Positions 43,197 through 52,196 are shown, counted from the stretch's first letter. The stretch: DNA of 64,000 bases from an uncultured Clostridia bacterium (GCA_944383495.1 CALWPT010000042.1:1-64000), one strand, 5' to 3'. The notes: a model not told the origin generated them from the letters alone. Made by a program: numbers and translations.

Positions 43197-44498
43197 ATGA
43201 TTGCGATTGCAATTGACGGGCCCGCCGGAGCGGGCAAAAGTACCATTGCCCGCGTTGCGGCAAAGGAATTGGGCTATCTTTATGTGGATACCGGCGCCCT
43301 TTACCGGGGGGTAGGCCTTTTTGTGCTGGAACAGGGGACGGAACCTTCTGATGAAGCGGGGGTCGCGTCGCTGCTTTCCGGTCTCAAGGTGGATCTGGCC
43401 TTCCGGGAGGGGGAGCAGCGGGTGCTGGTGAATGGGGAAGATGTGACCGCCCGCATCCGCACGCCGGAGGTTTCCATGGCGGCGTCCCGGGCTTCGGCAA
43501 TTCCTGCGGTGCGGGAATTTTTGTTTCATCTGCAGCAGGACATGGCCAAGACCAATAACGTGGTCATGGATGGGCGGGATATCGGCACGGTCGTTCTGCC
43601 CAACGCCCAGGTAAAAATATTTTTGACCGCTTCCCCGGAGGACAGGGCCCGCCGCCGGTATGAGGAGCTAATCCAAAAGGGAGAAACGGTCGCGTATGAA
43701 GCCGTGCTGGAGGATTTAAAGCAGCGGGATTATAACGATTCCCACCGGGCGGTAGCGCCGCTGAAGCCGGCGCCGGACAGCGTTTTGCTGGACACGACCG
43801 GCAACACGCTGGAGCAGTCCATCGCCCAGTTGCTGGCAGTCATTCGGGAACGGCTGCCCAAGGCAGTTTCTCCGGGGAAATACAGGATGAGCAAGCTTTA
43901 TAAGCTGCTGACCATTATTGGCCCGGCGATCCTGCACACCTTTTTCCGCCTGAAAATTGAAGGGAAGGAAAAGCTGCCCAAGGAAGGCGGGTATATTTTA
44001 GCCTGCAACCATATTTCCAACTTTGATCCCGTTTTGCTGGCGGTGGCGGTGGTGCCCCGGCAGGTGCGGTACATGGCCAAGGAAGAACTGTTTCGGGGAA
44101 AGCTGACGGGCAAGTTTATCCGGGCGTTGGGGGCCTTTCCCGTCCGCCGCGGCGCGGGAGATACCGGTGCGCTCAACGTGGGAGCAGAGATAGTGGAAAG
44201 CGGCGCGGTGATGGGAATTTTTCCCGAGGGCACCCGATCGGATGATTTGAAGCCCATGCGGGCCAAGTCTGGGATTGCCGTTGTTGCCAGCATAGCGGGG
44301 GCGGATGTGTATCCCGCGGCAATTATTTCCAAAAAAGAGGTGGGGCTGTTCGGCAAGGTACGTATTATTATAGGCGACCGCATATCCAAGGAGGAAATGG
44401 CCATGACCGAGCAGTCTCATAAGGAGATGAAGCGGGTGGCGGGCTTAATTATGAATCGAATCACCAAGCTTTGGGAGCGTGGCTATGAAGAAATGTGA
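43197..44498 (+). CDS. cmk: Fusion of cytidylate kinase and 1-acylglycerol-3-phosphate acyltransferase
   Basis: A 433-residue two-domain protein. Residues 1-222 are cytidylate kinase (P-loop DGPAGAGKST, DTGALYRG, MDGRDIGTVVLP, and the NMP-binding arginines in ASRASAIPAVR). Residues 228-433 are a PlsC-type acyltransferase (H272-x4-D277 in NHISNFDP, and FPEGTRS). The first phosphorylates CMP/dCMP; the second makes phosphatidic acid at the membrane. There is no stop or clear internal ribosome binding site between the domains, though an internal ATG (residue 231, MSKLYKLL) marks the junction. The next gene overlaps the 3' end. Confidence 0.92.
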   Translation: MIAIAIDGPAGAGKSTIARVAAKELGYLYVDTGALYRGVGLFVLEQGTEPSDEAGVASLLSGLKVDLAFREGEQRVLVNGEDVTARIRTPEVSMAASRASAIPAVREFLFHLQQDMAKTNNVVMDGRDIGTVVLPNAQVKIFLTASPEDRARRRYEELIQKGETVAYEAVLEDLKQRDYNDSHRAVAPLKPAPDSVLLDTTGNTLEQSIAQLLAVIRERLPKAVSPGKYRMSKLYKLLTIIGPAILHTFFRLKIEGKEKLPKEGGYILACNHISNFDPVLLAVAVVPRQVRYMAKEELFRGKLTGKFIRALGAFPVRRGAGDTGALNVGAEIVESGAVMGIFPEGTRSDDLKPMRAKSGIAVVASIAGADVYPAAIISKKEVGLFGKVRIIIGDRISKEEMAMTEQSHKEMKRVAGLIMNRITKLWERGYEEM

Positions 44499-46572
44499 GA
44501 AGTATTTGACAGCTGGGCCGGCGGAAATCCGCGTGGCAGGGACGGCCGGGTTTTGCTTCGGGGTGAACCGGGCGGTGGAACTGGTTGACCGACTGCTGGA
44601 AGAGGGAAAAAAGGTCTGTACCCTGGGGCCGATTATTCACAATCCCCAACTGGTAGAGAAGCTTTCTCGGAAAGGGGTTCGGATTGTACATTCCCCGGAA
44701 GAAGCGCCCGAAGGCTATACACTGGTGATCCGATCCCACGGCGTGCCAAAATCGGTGCTGAACCGGGCCGGAGAACTGGGAATTCCTGTGGAAAACGCCA
44801 CTTGTCCATTTGTGCTTAAAATCCATAAAATTGTGGAACAGCAGTCGTCGGCGGGAAAAATAATCCTGATTGCCGGGAATCCCGATCACCCGGAAGTGCA
44901 GGGAATCGCCGGGCACGCCCAAGGGGAAAGCTTTGTTTTTAGCAGTCCGCAGGCGCTGGAATTGTTATTGAGAGAAAACCGCGAGCTTTGTCAAAAATCG
45001 CTATGCGCAGTGGCACAAACCACTTTTTCCTTAAATTTATGGAAAAAATCGCGGATAATCTTAAAAAACCACTGTACAAACGCCGAAATATTTGATACAA
45101 TATGTGATGCTACTGCTGAACGGCAAAGGGAGGCACAGGAGCTATCCGCTTGGGCGGACCGCATGCTGGTCATCGGCGGGCGTTCCAGTTCCAATACCGC
45201 TAAACTGAAGGATGTGTGCGAAGAAAACGCTAGGACAAGCCTTGTGGAGACCGGCGCCGAGTTGTGTGCCGAATGGCTGTCCGGGGCGCAAAGGATCGGT
45301 GTGACCGCCGGCGCATCCACGCCGTCCAGCATAATAAAGGAGGTCGTTAAATCCATGTCCGAAATTTTAAACGAGGGCGCGATGGCCGCACAGGCCGAAA
45401 ACGAAGAGGCGGTTGAAACTGTCGAGCAGGCCGCTGAAGCCGTACCGGAGAAGAGCTTTGATGAAATGAGCTTTGAAGAGGCGTTGGAGGCCTCACTCAA
45501 TAATCTGAATACCGATCAAAGGGTCAAAGGCGTTGTTTTATCCGTCGGTCCCACCGAGGTGCAGGTGGATATTGGCCGCAAGCACGCTGGGTACATTCCT
45601 GCAAACGAATTGTCGAATGATCCCAATGCAAACCCTGAGGATCTTGTCAAGGTGGGCGACGTGCTAGATCTGATTGTTATGCGCACCAATGATCAGGAGG
45701 GCGTCGTAACCCTATCCAAGCGCCGCTATGACGCGATGCTGGGTTGGGAGAAGATTGTTGCCGCCAAGGAAGAGAATACAGTGCTGGAAGGCGTAGTGAC
45801 GGAAATTATCAAGGGCGGTTTACTTGTGATATCCCATGGCAGCCGCGTGTTCATCCCTGCTTCTCAGGCGACGGCGTTCCGCGGCGATCCTCTGGAGGAT
45901 CTGTTGGGGAAAACGGTTCAGTTCCGTGTGCTGGAAATCAATCGCGGCCGCCGGGTTGTGGGCTCCATCCGTTCAGTGCTGCGAGATCAGCGCAAGGCCA
46001 TGAGCGAGGAACTTTGGAAGACCATTGCTGTTGGCAATCACTATACTGGCCGGGTCAAGTCCCTCACCTCTTACGGTGCGTTTGTGGATATCGGCGGAGT
46101 GGATGGGATGGTTCACATTTCCGAGTTGTCTTGGCAGCGCATCAAGCATCCCTCCGAGGTTGTCAATGTTGGCGATACCATTGAGGTCACAGTGAAGGAT
46201 GTAGACTTTGAGAAAAAGAAGATATCCCTGACTTATAAAAAGGCAGAGGACAATCCCTGGGAGATTCTGAAACGGGATTACAATGTTGGCGATGTGGTGG
46301 ACGCTGTCATTGTCAGCATGACGACTTACGGCGCGTTTGCGCGGGTCATTCCCGGGATTGACGGCCTGATTCATATTTCTCAGATTGCCGACCATCATGT
46401 GGAGAAGCCTTCTGACGAACTGAAAATTGGGGAGGAGGTCAAAGTCAAGATCATTGAAATTGATTTTGACCGTAAGCGCGTCAGCCTTTCTATCCGCGCA
46501 CTGAAGGAGGCAGACGCTCCGGCCGAGGAAGAAGCAGGAGAGGAACAGCAAGCCGAAGAGCCCCAGGAATGA
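44485..46572 (+). CDS. ispH: Fusion of IspH (HMBPP reductase) and ribosomal protein S1
   Basis: A 695-residue protein. Residues 1-285 are IspH/LytB, with the cluster ligands C24 (AGFCFGVNRAV), C107 (NATCPF) and C207 (TICDAT), making IPP and DMAPP in the MEP pathway. Residues about 335-680 hold four S1 RNA-binding repeats (GVVLSVGPTEVQVDIG; GVVTEIIKGGLLV; GRVKSLTSYGAFVDIGG; AVIVSMTTYGAFARVIPG), then an acidic tail. Such IspH-S1 fusions are known in Clostridia. ATG 44485 has GGGAG eight bases upstream. An internal AAAGGAGG (45336-45343) and ATG 45355 could yield S1 separately. Confidence 0.94.
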   Translation: MKKCEKYLTAGPAEIRVAGTAGFCFGVNRAVELVDRLLEEGKKVCTLGPIIHNPQLVEKLSRKGVRIVHSPEEAPEGYTLVIRSHGVPKSVLNRAGELGIPVENATCPFVLKIHKIVEQQSSAGKIILIAGNPDHPEVQGIAGHAQGESFVFSSPQALELLLRENRELCQKSLCAVAQTTFSLNLWKKSRIILKNHCTNAEIFDTICDATAERQREAQELSAWADRMLVIGGRSSSNTAKLKDVCEENARTSLVETGAELCAEWLSGAQRIGVTAGASTPSSIIKEVVKSMSEILNEGAMAAQAENEEAVETVEQAAEAVPEKSFDEMSFEEALEASLNNLNTDQRVKGVVLSVGPTEVQVDIGRKHAGYIPANELSNDPNANPEDLVKVGDVLDLIVMRTNDQEGVVTLSKRRYDAMLGWEKIVAAKEENTVLEGVVTEIIKGGLLVISHGSRVFIPASQATAFRGDPLEDLLGKTVQFRVLEINRGRRVVGSIRSVLRDQRKAMSEELWKTIAVGNHYTGRVKSLTSYGAFVDIGGVDGMVHISELSWQRIKHPSEVVNVGDTIEVTVKDVDFEKKKISLTYKKAEDNPWEILKRDYNVGDVVDAVIVSMTTYGAFARVIPGIDGLIHISQIADHHVEKPSDELKIGEEVKVKIIEIDFDRKRVSLSIRALKEADAPAEEEAGEEQQAEEPQE
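45336..45357 (+). promoter_or_regulatory. Internal Shine-Dalgarno and ATG at the IspH/S1 junction
   Basis: A full AAAGGAGG followed after 11 bases by an in-frame ATG (residue 291 of the fusion, MSEILNEGAMAAQAE) lies exactly at the start of the S1 half. This may be the relic of, or a still active, separate start for S1. Confidence 0.5.
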
Positions 46573-46589
46573 AAAGATTTTACAACAGA

Positions 46590-46616
46590 AAAACGCCGGC
46601 TATAGCCGGCGTTTTT
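46590..46616 (+). terminator. Terminator after ispH-S1
   Basis: AAAACGCCGGCTA/TAGCCGGCGTTTT palindrome followed by TATTT, about 20 bases past the stop. It ends the long plus-strand run of genes from 38.2 kb. Confidence 0.88.
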
Positions 46617-46745
46617 ATTTAGAGACAGTGAAAAAATGGTTGGCGTCGTTTCATAAACCGACGTAGTATCTCATGAATTTCAGAACGGAATCTTGCCGAC
46701 CAATTCGAACGCTTGGCTTAAAATATGAACTTTTTGTGACTTGTA

Positions 46746-46775
46746 TTGCTTTTTCCTGGTGAATTATGCTACAAT
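46746..46775 (+). promoter_or_regulatory. Probable promoter of citrate synthase
   Basis: -35 TTGCTT (46746-46751), an 18-base spacer and -10 TACAAT (46770-46775); a second overlapping TATAAT follows at 46775-46780. About 95 bases precede the gene's ATG. Confidence 0.5.
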
Positions 46776-46869
46776 ATAATATAACCCTATGGTATAAAAT
46801 GGTGAAGTATTCCTCTGTGGAATTGTGATGATCGCCGCCGAAGGGAATCTACAAAAGGGAGAAAGTCAC

Positions 46870-48237
46870 ATGGCAAACGTGAATTATTCAGAAATTACGC
46901 CCGAGCTAATCAAGCTGTCTGAACACTGCGTAAAAAACGGTATGATTGATCCGGAGTTGTACGGAAAATATGAGGTAAAACGCGGCTTACGGGATATTAA
47001 CGGCAAGGGTGTTTTGGCTGGACTGACGGAAATTGGCGAAATCCGTTCCTATATTATTGAAGACAGCGAAATGATTCCCTGTGAAGGTAAATTGTTTTAC
47101 CGCGGCATTGATATCGAGGAGATTGTGAAAGGCTTTATCAGCGAGAACCGTTATGGATTTGAAGAAGTAACATACCTGCTGCTGTTTGGAGATCTGCCCA
47201 GCCAGCAGGAACTGGATAGCTTTAAGAAACTGCTGGCGTATTACCGTACCCTGCCCACCAGCTTTGTGCGGGATATTATTATGAAAGCGCCCAGCAACGA
47301 TATGATGAACACGCTGGCCCGCAGTGTGCTGACGCTTTATGCTTACGATGAAAATGCAAACGACGTTAGCATTCCCAATGTGCTGCGCCAGTGCCTTCAG
47401 TTGATTGCCCTTTTTCCGCTGCTGTCGGTTTACGGATACCAAGCCTACCGTCATTACCATGAAGGGGAGAGCCTGTTCATTCACACCCCTCAGCCGGAAC
47501 TGTCCACCGCGGAAAATATTCTCTTTACCCTCCGTCCAGACAGCAAGTACACGCCGCTGGAAGCAAAGATTCTGGACATTGCTTTGGTGCTTCATGCCGA
47601 GCATGGGGGTGGAAACAACTCCACCTTCACCACCCATGTCGTGACCTCTTCGGGAACGGATACCTATTCTGCAATTGCGGCATCCTTAGGTTCCTTGAAG
47701 GGGCCAAAGCACGGCGGCGCGAACATTAAGGTCATGCAGATGTTCGAAGATATGAAAGAACAGATTAAAGATTATGGCGACGAGGAAGAGATAAAGGCTT
47801 ATTTACTGAAGCTTCTGCATAAAGAGGCATTTGACAAGGCGGGGCTGATTTATGGTATGGGCCATGCTGTGTACTCTCTTTCCGATCCCCGGGCAAATAT
47901 TTTTAAGTCGTTTGTGGAAACATTATCTAAAGAAAAGGGGCGTATGGATGAGTTTAAGCTGTATACCATGGTTGAACGTCTGGCTCCCCAGGTGATTGCG
48001 CGGGAGCGGCGGATTTACAAAGGCGTAAGCGCAAATGTGGATTTTTACAGCGGCTTTGTTTACAGCATGCTGGATCTGCCGCCCGAACTGTTTACTCCCA
48101 TTTTTGCCGTCGCCAGAATCTCTGGCTGGAGCGCTCATCGCATTGAAGAGCTTATCAGCGCGGGAAAGATTATTCGTCCTGCATATAAAAGCGTTGCCAA
48201 GCACAGGCCCTACCAGCCTTTGGCAGAGCGGGGTTGA
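46870..48237 (+). CDS. Citrate synthase
   Basis: A 455-residue Si-type citrate synthase family protein. Catalytic blocks are visible: HAEHGGGNNSTFTTHVVTSSGTDTYSAIA, LKGPKHGGANIKVM, YGMGHAVYSLSDPRA and a C-terminal SGFVYSMLDLP and ISGWSAHRIEE. The protein is longer than GltA, with an extra N-terminal helical region (about 60 residues) and an insertion, a form common in anaerobic Firmicutes. It feeds citrate towards 2-oxoglutarate and glutamate. No aconitase or isocitrate dehydrogenase follows. ATG 46870 is preceded by AAAAGGGAG. Confidence 0.93.
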   Translation: MANVNYSEITPELIKLSEHCVKNGMIDPELYGKYEVKRGLRDINGKGVLAGLTEIGEIRSYIIEDSEMIPCEGKLFYRGIDIEEIVKGFISENRYGFEEVTYLLLFGDLPSQQELDSFKKLLAYYRTLPTSFVRDIIMKAPSNDMMNTLARSVLTLYAYDENANDVSIPNVLRQCLQLIALFPLLSVYGYQAYRHYHEGESLFIHTPQPELSTAENILFTLRPDSKYTPLEAKILDIALVLHAEHGGGNNSTFTTHVVTSSGTDTYSAIAASLGSLKGPKHGGANIKVMQMFEDMKEQIKDYGDEEEIKAYLLKLLHKEAFDKAGLIYGMGHAVYSLSDPRANIFKSFVETLSKEKGRMDEFKLYTMVERLAPQVIARERRIYKGVSANVDFYSGFVYSMLDLPPELFTPIFAVARISGWSAHRIEELISAGKIIRPAYKSVAKHRPYQPLAERG

Positions 48238-48318
48238 TTGCCTGCTATGAATAAAGCGGGGCGTTTTCCCGCTTTGTCCCGCTGCATTTGTCCTGCGATT
48301 TTTTCCATTTTGGTATGT

Positions 48319-48355
48319 AAGGGGCGGGGCGGCATAATTTGCCGCCCCGCCCCTT
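48319..48355. terminator. Very GC-rich hairpin between citrate synthase and the proBA operon
   Basis: AAGGGGCGGGGCGGC (48319-48333) and GCCGCCCCGCCCCTT (48341-48355), a perfect 15-base stem with a 7-base loop. It lies directly after the end of the minus-strand small gene and between convergent transcripts. There is no long T-run, but it is probably the shared terminator. Confidence 0.6.
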
Positions 48356-48360
48356 GGTTG

Positions 48361-48546
48361 CTATCGTCTTCTATCAATTCTAACGGCGGTTTTCGCCCGG
48401 GATGCGTTACCAGCCGCTGCGACTATGATCGTGACCAGCGAAACGAGGCCCACAAGCGCCAGCGCCAGCATACAAAAGCCTAAAGGCACTGCCCACCGTC
48501 GTGTCCCGACAGCACTTTTCCCATACTGCCCGTTGCTCCGCCTCAT
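48361..48546 (-). CDS. Small single-pass membrane protein coupled to proA
   Basis: A 61-residue protein: a polar N-terminus, one clear transmembrane helix (GFCMLALALVGLVSLVTIIVAAAG) and a basic end (RIDRRR). Its ATG overlaps the proA stop (TGATG), so it would be translated by ribosomes leaving proA, and it ends six bases before the terminator hairpin. The positioning argues for a real gene. I do not recognise a family and can give no function. Confidence 0.5.
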   Translation of the reverse strand: MRRSNGQYGKSAVGTRRWAVPLGFCMLALALVGLVSLVTIIVAAAGNASRAKTAVRIDRRR

Positions 48547-49787
48547 CAGCGGATCTGGCCGTCGCCAAATACCACGAATTTTACCGACGTGAGTTCATTG
48601 ATCCCCATGGGGCCCCGGGCGTGGAGCTTCTGGGTAGATATCCCGATTTCTGCGCCCATACCGAACTCACCCCCGTCTGTAAACCGGGTGGATGCGTTCA
48701 CATACACCGCAGCCGCATCCACCTGTTCGGTGAACCGGCGGGCATTTTCGTAATTCCGGGTCACAATGCATTCGCTGTGGCCACTGGAATACTGGGCGAT
48801 ATGATCCACCGCTTCCTGAAAGCTGCCAACTACTTTTACTGCGAGGATATAATCTGAAAACTCAGTCGCATAATCCTCCTCAGTTGCTTCTTTGACAGTA
48901 TCTCCTAAAATAAAGCGGGTGACGCCGCAGCCCCGCAGTTCCACGTTATGCTGGGACAACAGGGATTCTACCATAGGCAGGGCTTTTTCGGCCACCGCCT
49001 TATGTACCAGCAGCGTTTCACAAGCGTTGCAGACGGAAGGCCGAGAGGTTTTGGCATTGCAGACAATCTGCGCCGCCATTTCCAGATCGGCTTCAAAATC
49101 AATATACACGTGGCAGTTTCCAACGCCCGTTTCAATGACCGGAACCGTAGCATGCTCCACCACAGCGCGGATCAGACCCGCACCCCCCCGGGGGATCAGC
49201 ACATCCAAGTACCCGTTCAACTGCATCATCGCTGTAGCGGAAGCTCGGGTCGTGTCCTCAACCAATTGAATGCTGTCCTTCGACAGCCCGGTTTCGCCAA
49301 TCGCTTCCCGCATAACCGACGCAATGGCCATGTTGGAATGAATGGCCTCCTTGCCGCCCCGCAGGATCACCGCGTTGCCTGATTTCAAGCACAGCCCCGC
49401 CGCGTCGGCGGTCACATTGGGCCGGGCCTCGTAAATCATGCCCACCACGCCCAGCGGCACCCGGGTCTTGAGGATCTGCATGCCGTTGGGATGGATCGTT
49501 CCTCCATCTACCTTTCCGATAGGATCCTGGAACGCGGCTACTTGGCGCAGCCCATCCGCCATACCTTCGATTCGGCCAGGAGATAGGGACAAACGGTCAA
49601 GCAAGGATTTGGTCATGCCGGCTGCGCGGCCGGCCTCCAGATCCATTTGGTTGGCCTGCAAAATAGAAGCGCTTTCCCGCACCAGCGCGTCTGCCATGCC
49701 CAGCAGCGCGGCGTTTTTCAACCGCGCGGGGGCGGTGGACAGTACCCGCGCGGCGGCCTTGGCCTTTTTTCCCATTTGTGTCAGCAT
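48546..49787 (-). CDS. proA: Gamma-glutamyl phosphate reductase
   Basis: A 413-residue aldehyde-dehydrogenase-fold enzyme reducing gamma-glutamyl phosphate to glutamate-5-semialdehyde for proline synthesis. It shows YEARPNVTADAAGLCLKSGNAVILRGGKEA, the catalytic Cys in SRPSVCNACETLLVH, and the C-terminal NASTRFTDGGEFGMGAEIGISTQKLHARGPMG. AAGGAGG sits upstream of ATG 49787, and the gene follows proB by 12 bases. Confidence 0.96.
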   Translation of the reverse strand: MLTQMGKKAKAAARVLSTAPARLKNAALLGMADALVRESASILQANQMDLEAGRAAGMTKSLLDRLSLSPGRIEGMADGLRQVAAFQDPIGKVDGGTIHPNGMQILKTRVPLGVVGMIYEARPNVTADAAGLCLKSGNAVILRGGKEAIHSNMAIASVMREAIGETGLSKDSIQLVEDTTRASATAMMQLNGYLDVLIPRGGAGLIRAVVEHATVPVIETGVGNCHVYIDFEADLEMAAQIVCNAKTSRPSVCNACETLLVHKAVAEKALPMVESLLSQHNVELRGCGVTRFILGDTVKEATEEDYATEFSDYILAVKVVGSFQEAVDHIAQYSSGHSECIVTRNYENARRFTEQVDAAAVYVNASTRFTDGGEFGMGAEIGISTQKLHARGPMGINELTSVKFVVFGDGQIR

Positions 49788-49799
49788 CTAAATTCCTCC

Positions 49800-50585
49800 T
49801 TATCGTCTGGCGGTAAACAACGTTCCCACAGGCTTTCCGTCCAGCACGTCGTATAAAGCGTGCATGTCCTTGCCGGACATAACCACAGTATCGATTCCCG
49901 CTTCGGTGGAGAGCTTTGCCGCCTCCAATTTGGTATGCATACCGCCGGTGCCCCGGCTGCTTCCTGCGCCGCCTGCGGCGGACATCAGCTCGCCGGTAAT
50001 CTGATCTACCCGGGGAATCCGTTTGGCATCCGGGTTGCAAGAAGGATCGCTGTCGTAAAGCCCGTCAATATCGGTTAAAATTAAAAGCGCGTCGGCGCCC
50101 GCTAAAATGGCAACAATGGCCGATAAGCTGTCGTTGTCTCCAAACACGATTTCCTCCACTGCGACGCTGTCGTTTTCGTTGACAATTGGAATAACCCCCA
50201 GCTCCAGCAGCGCGGAAAAGGTATTGCGGACGTTTTCCGTCCGTTCCGGATTTTTAATCGTGTCCCTGGTCAAAAGAATCTGGGCCACTGCCTGGGAATA
50301 TTCGGAAAAAACCTTATCGTATGTAAACATTAATTCACATTGCCCAACAGCCGAGGCAGCCTGTTTAAAGCGAACTTCCTTGGGCCTTTCCTGCAAACCC
50401 ATGCTGCTCAACCCCACCGAAATTGCCCCTGAGGATACTAAGATAATTTCCTTCCCGCTGTTTTTCAGGTCAGACAGAACCCGGGCCAGCGATTCGAAGG
50501 CCCGGAAGTTAGGCTTCCCGTTTTCATATGTCAAGGTGGAGGTGCCGACCTTCACCACGATCCGCCTTGCTCCCACAATAGACAT
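49800..50585 (-). CDS. proB: Glutamate 5-kinase, short form without PUA domain
   Basis: A 261-residue amino-acid-kinase-fold protein (RIVVKVGTSTLTYENGKPN; LVSSGAISVGL; FGDNDSLSAIVA; LTDIDGLYDSDP; GTGGMHTKLEAA). It is about 100 residues shorter than the E. coli enzyme because the C-terminal PUA domain is absent. Such short forms occur in Firmicutes and may differ in proline feedback. First gene of proB-proA; AAAAGGAG precedes the ATG. Confidence 0.95.
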   Translation of the reverse strand: MSIVGARRIVVKVGTSTLTYENGKPNFRAFESLARVLSDLKNSGKEIILVSSGAISVGLSSMGLQERPKEVRFKQAASAVGQCELMFTYDKVFSEYSQAVAQILLTRDTIKNPERTENVRNTFSALLELGVIPIVNENDSVAVEEIVFGDNDSLSAIVAILAGADALLILTDIDGLYDSDPSCNPDAKRIPRVDQITGELMSAAGGAGSSRGTGGMHTKLEAAKLSTEAGIDTVVMSGKDMHALYDVLDGKPVGTLFTARR

Positions 50586-50615
50586 GCTTCATGCTCCTTT
50601 TACTTGATTCATTTT

Positions 50616-50644
50616 AGTATAGCATTTTTTTAAGGCACATGCAA
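50616..50644 (-). promoter_or_regulatory. Probable promoter of proBA
   Basis: On the minus strand, TTGCAT (complement of 50639-50644), 17 bases, TATACT (complement of 50616-50621), 30 bases upstream of the proB ATG. Confidence 0.65.
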
Positions 50645-50760
50645 CGGGACGAAAGCATTTTTTTGCTTGGCCGGTTTCGATTCTGGCATAGCGTAACGGG
50701 GGGGACTGCTTTACCGCCCCCTGCTTCATTAAGCAGTATGGAAAGCGTGACGCTGTGCTG

Positions 50761-51072
50761 TTATTGATTTAAAATTATTTTTAATCCTTCCCATATGCCA
50801 CGAATTTGAGGGGGAATCAAAGGCCACAGCTGCTTTGCGGTTTCGGCTATGGCGGTGAAGTCAGCTGAAAAGCTGTAACCAAAGGCTTGTCCCTTGGCGC
50901 CGTGCTCTGTCATTTGCACCCAAACGACGGCAGGCTCGTCCATAAATCCGACGGCCCGGGTGTTCCGGTCGGCCACCCAGATTCCTCCGCACAGGAGGGA
51001 AAGGCAACCGCAGATAACCAGGGTCATAGCAAAGCTTCTGATAAAACGGCGGTTCCGGCGTTTTTGCTTCAT
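50761..51072 (-). CDS. Small membrane-anchored protein downstream of spoIIP
   Basis: A 103-residue protein: a basic N-terminus (MKQKRRNRRFIRSF), one transmembrane helix (AMTLVICGCLSLLCGGIWVA) and an approximately 65-residue outer part (MDEPAVVWVQMTEHGAKG...). ATG 51072 is preceded by AAAGGA; a GTG at 51093 overlaps the spoIIP stop and is an alternative start. It is cotranscribed with gpr and spoIIP, which suggests a spore-related role. I do not recognise a family. Confidence 0.6.
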   Translation of the reverse strand: MKQKRRNRRFIRSFAMTLVICGCLSLLCGGIWVADRNTRAVGFMDEPAVVWVQMTEHGAKGQAFGYSFSADFTAIAETAKQLWPLIPPQIRGIWEGLKIILNQ

Positions 51073-51089
51073 AGCATTCTCGTTCCTTT

Positions 51090-52196
51090 TCACATCAGAG
51101 TTTTCAAAACCTTCACCAAGGAGTTTCCCAATAGCTGGGCGGAATACTTTGCTTCCTCCAGTGTATTTCCATCGGTTCCCATTTCAATGAGCAGGGATCC
51201 GGGCATGACAAATTCGTTGTACTTTTTATCAATAAAATAAATAGGACGGGCCAGGTTTGGGTAATCGGCTGCGCATTGCTTCTGAATCTGCAAAGCAAAG
51301 CGGAAATTCTGTTTCCAGTTGGGAAATCCCGTTACATCTCCATCCTGGCATCCGGCGGCAATCATAATTTGAGCCGCCTGCTTGCCGCCGATGCTGGCAA
51401 CAGGTTTAATCTTAGTGCCGTCGTCACGCTCAATGGCGTCCCGATGGAGATCCAGCGCAACTTTAATAGTAGGATACTTTTTCAGCTGATTTTGTATCGT
51501 TTTCAGCGATCGGTTGTACCCACCGTTGTAGCTGGGATAATCGTGCAGGGTTTTATCGTGCACGGTCTTAAAACCGGCCGCGTTTAAAACCTTTGCCAGC
51601 TCATCGCCAACGGCATTCATATTTTTGCTGTTGTCCGTAGAGCGGGTGGACACACCTTTATCATAGGTTCCATCGGCCCGGGGAACATAGCTTTCCGTTG
51701 CATGAGTGTGAAAGATCAGCACGACAGGCTGATCAGTATCGGGGATTTCAATATTGGGTTTTTGTTTAAGCTCTGAAGCGAGATCCACCTTTTTACTAGT
51801 ACGGTTGCTTACCAACACATTTTGGTAGCTGAGATTTGCGCTGCTTTTCCCGTAGGTTTGGGCAACCACCTTACCCTGTCCCGCCTTGGGAGTTGCCATA
51901 ACAGCCGTGGTGGGCGGGGCGGTGGTGGTCTGCTGCTGGGTGGTGGGGGCTTGTGTCGTAGTAGTGACTTGGGCCTGTGTTGAGGCCGGCTGGGTGGTCG
52001 CCTGGGTTAAAGGATCACCGTTCAGCATAGCTTTTCCGCCTTCGGGCATAGCCGCCAGGGCGGACAGTACCGCCGCTCCGGACGCGGCCTTAGCCAGGTG
52101 GGGGAATACGGTTTGAAAATTCGTAACAAAGAGGACGGCCGCTAAAAGAAAGGCCAGTCCGGCAATGATTTTTTTCTTTTTTCTCCGCTCCTGCAT
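51090..52196 (-). CDS. spoIIP: Stage II sporulation protein P
   Basis: A 368-residue protein with a basic N-terminus and a membrane anchor (IIAGLAFLLAAVLFVTNFQTV), a Thr/Gln-rich linker (about 65-100) and the SpoIIP amidase/endopeptidase domain. Landmarks are FHTHATESY, the DNSKNMNAVGDELAKVL stretch, LDLHRDA and LLIEMGTDGNTLEEAK with the metal-ligand Glu. With SpoIID and SpoIIM it degrades septal peptidoglycan during engulfment. It follows gpr, the usual clostridial and Bacillus arrangement. Confidence 0.95.
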   Translation of the reverse strand: MQERRKKKKIIAGLAFLLAAVLFVTNFQTVFPHLAKAASGAAVLSALAAMPEGGKAMLNGDPLTQATTQPASTQAQVTTTTQAPTTQQQTTTAPPTTAVMATPKAGQGKVVAQTYGKSSANLSYQNVLVSNRTSKKVDLASELKQKPNIEIPDTDQPVVLIFHTHATESYVPRADGTYDKGVSTRSTDNSKNMNAVGDELAKVLNAAGFKTVHDKTLHDYPSYNGGYNRSLKTIQNQLKKYPTIKVALDLHRDAIERDDGTKIKPVASIGGKQAAQIMIAAGCQDGDVTGFPNWKQNFRFALQIQKQCAADYPNLARPIYFIDKKYNEFVMPGSLLIEMGTDGNTLEEAKYSAQLLGNSLVKVLKTLM

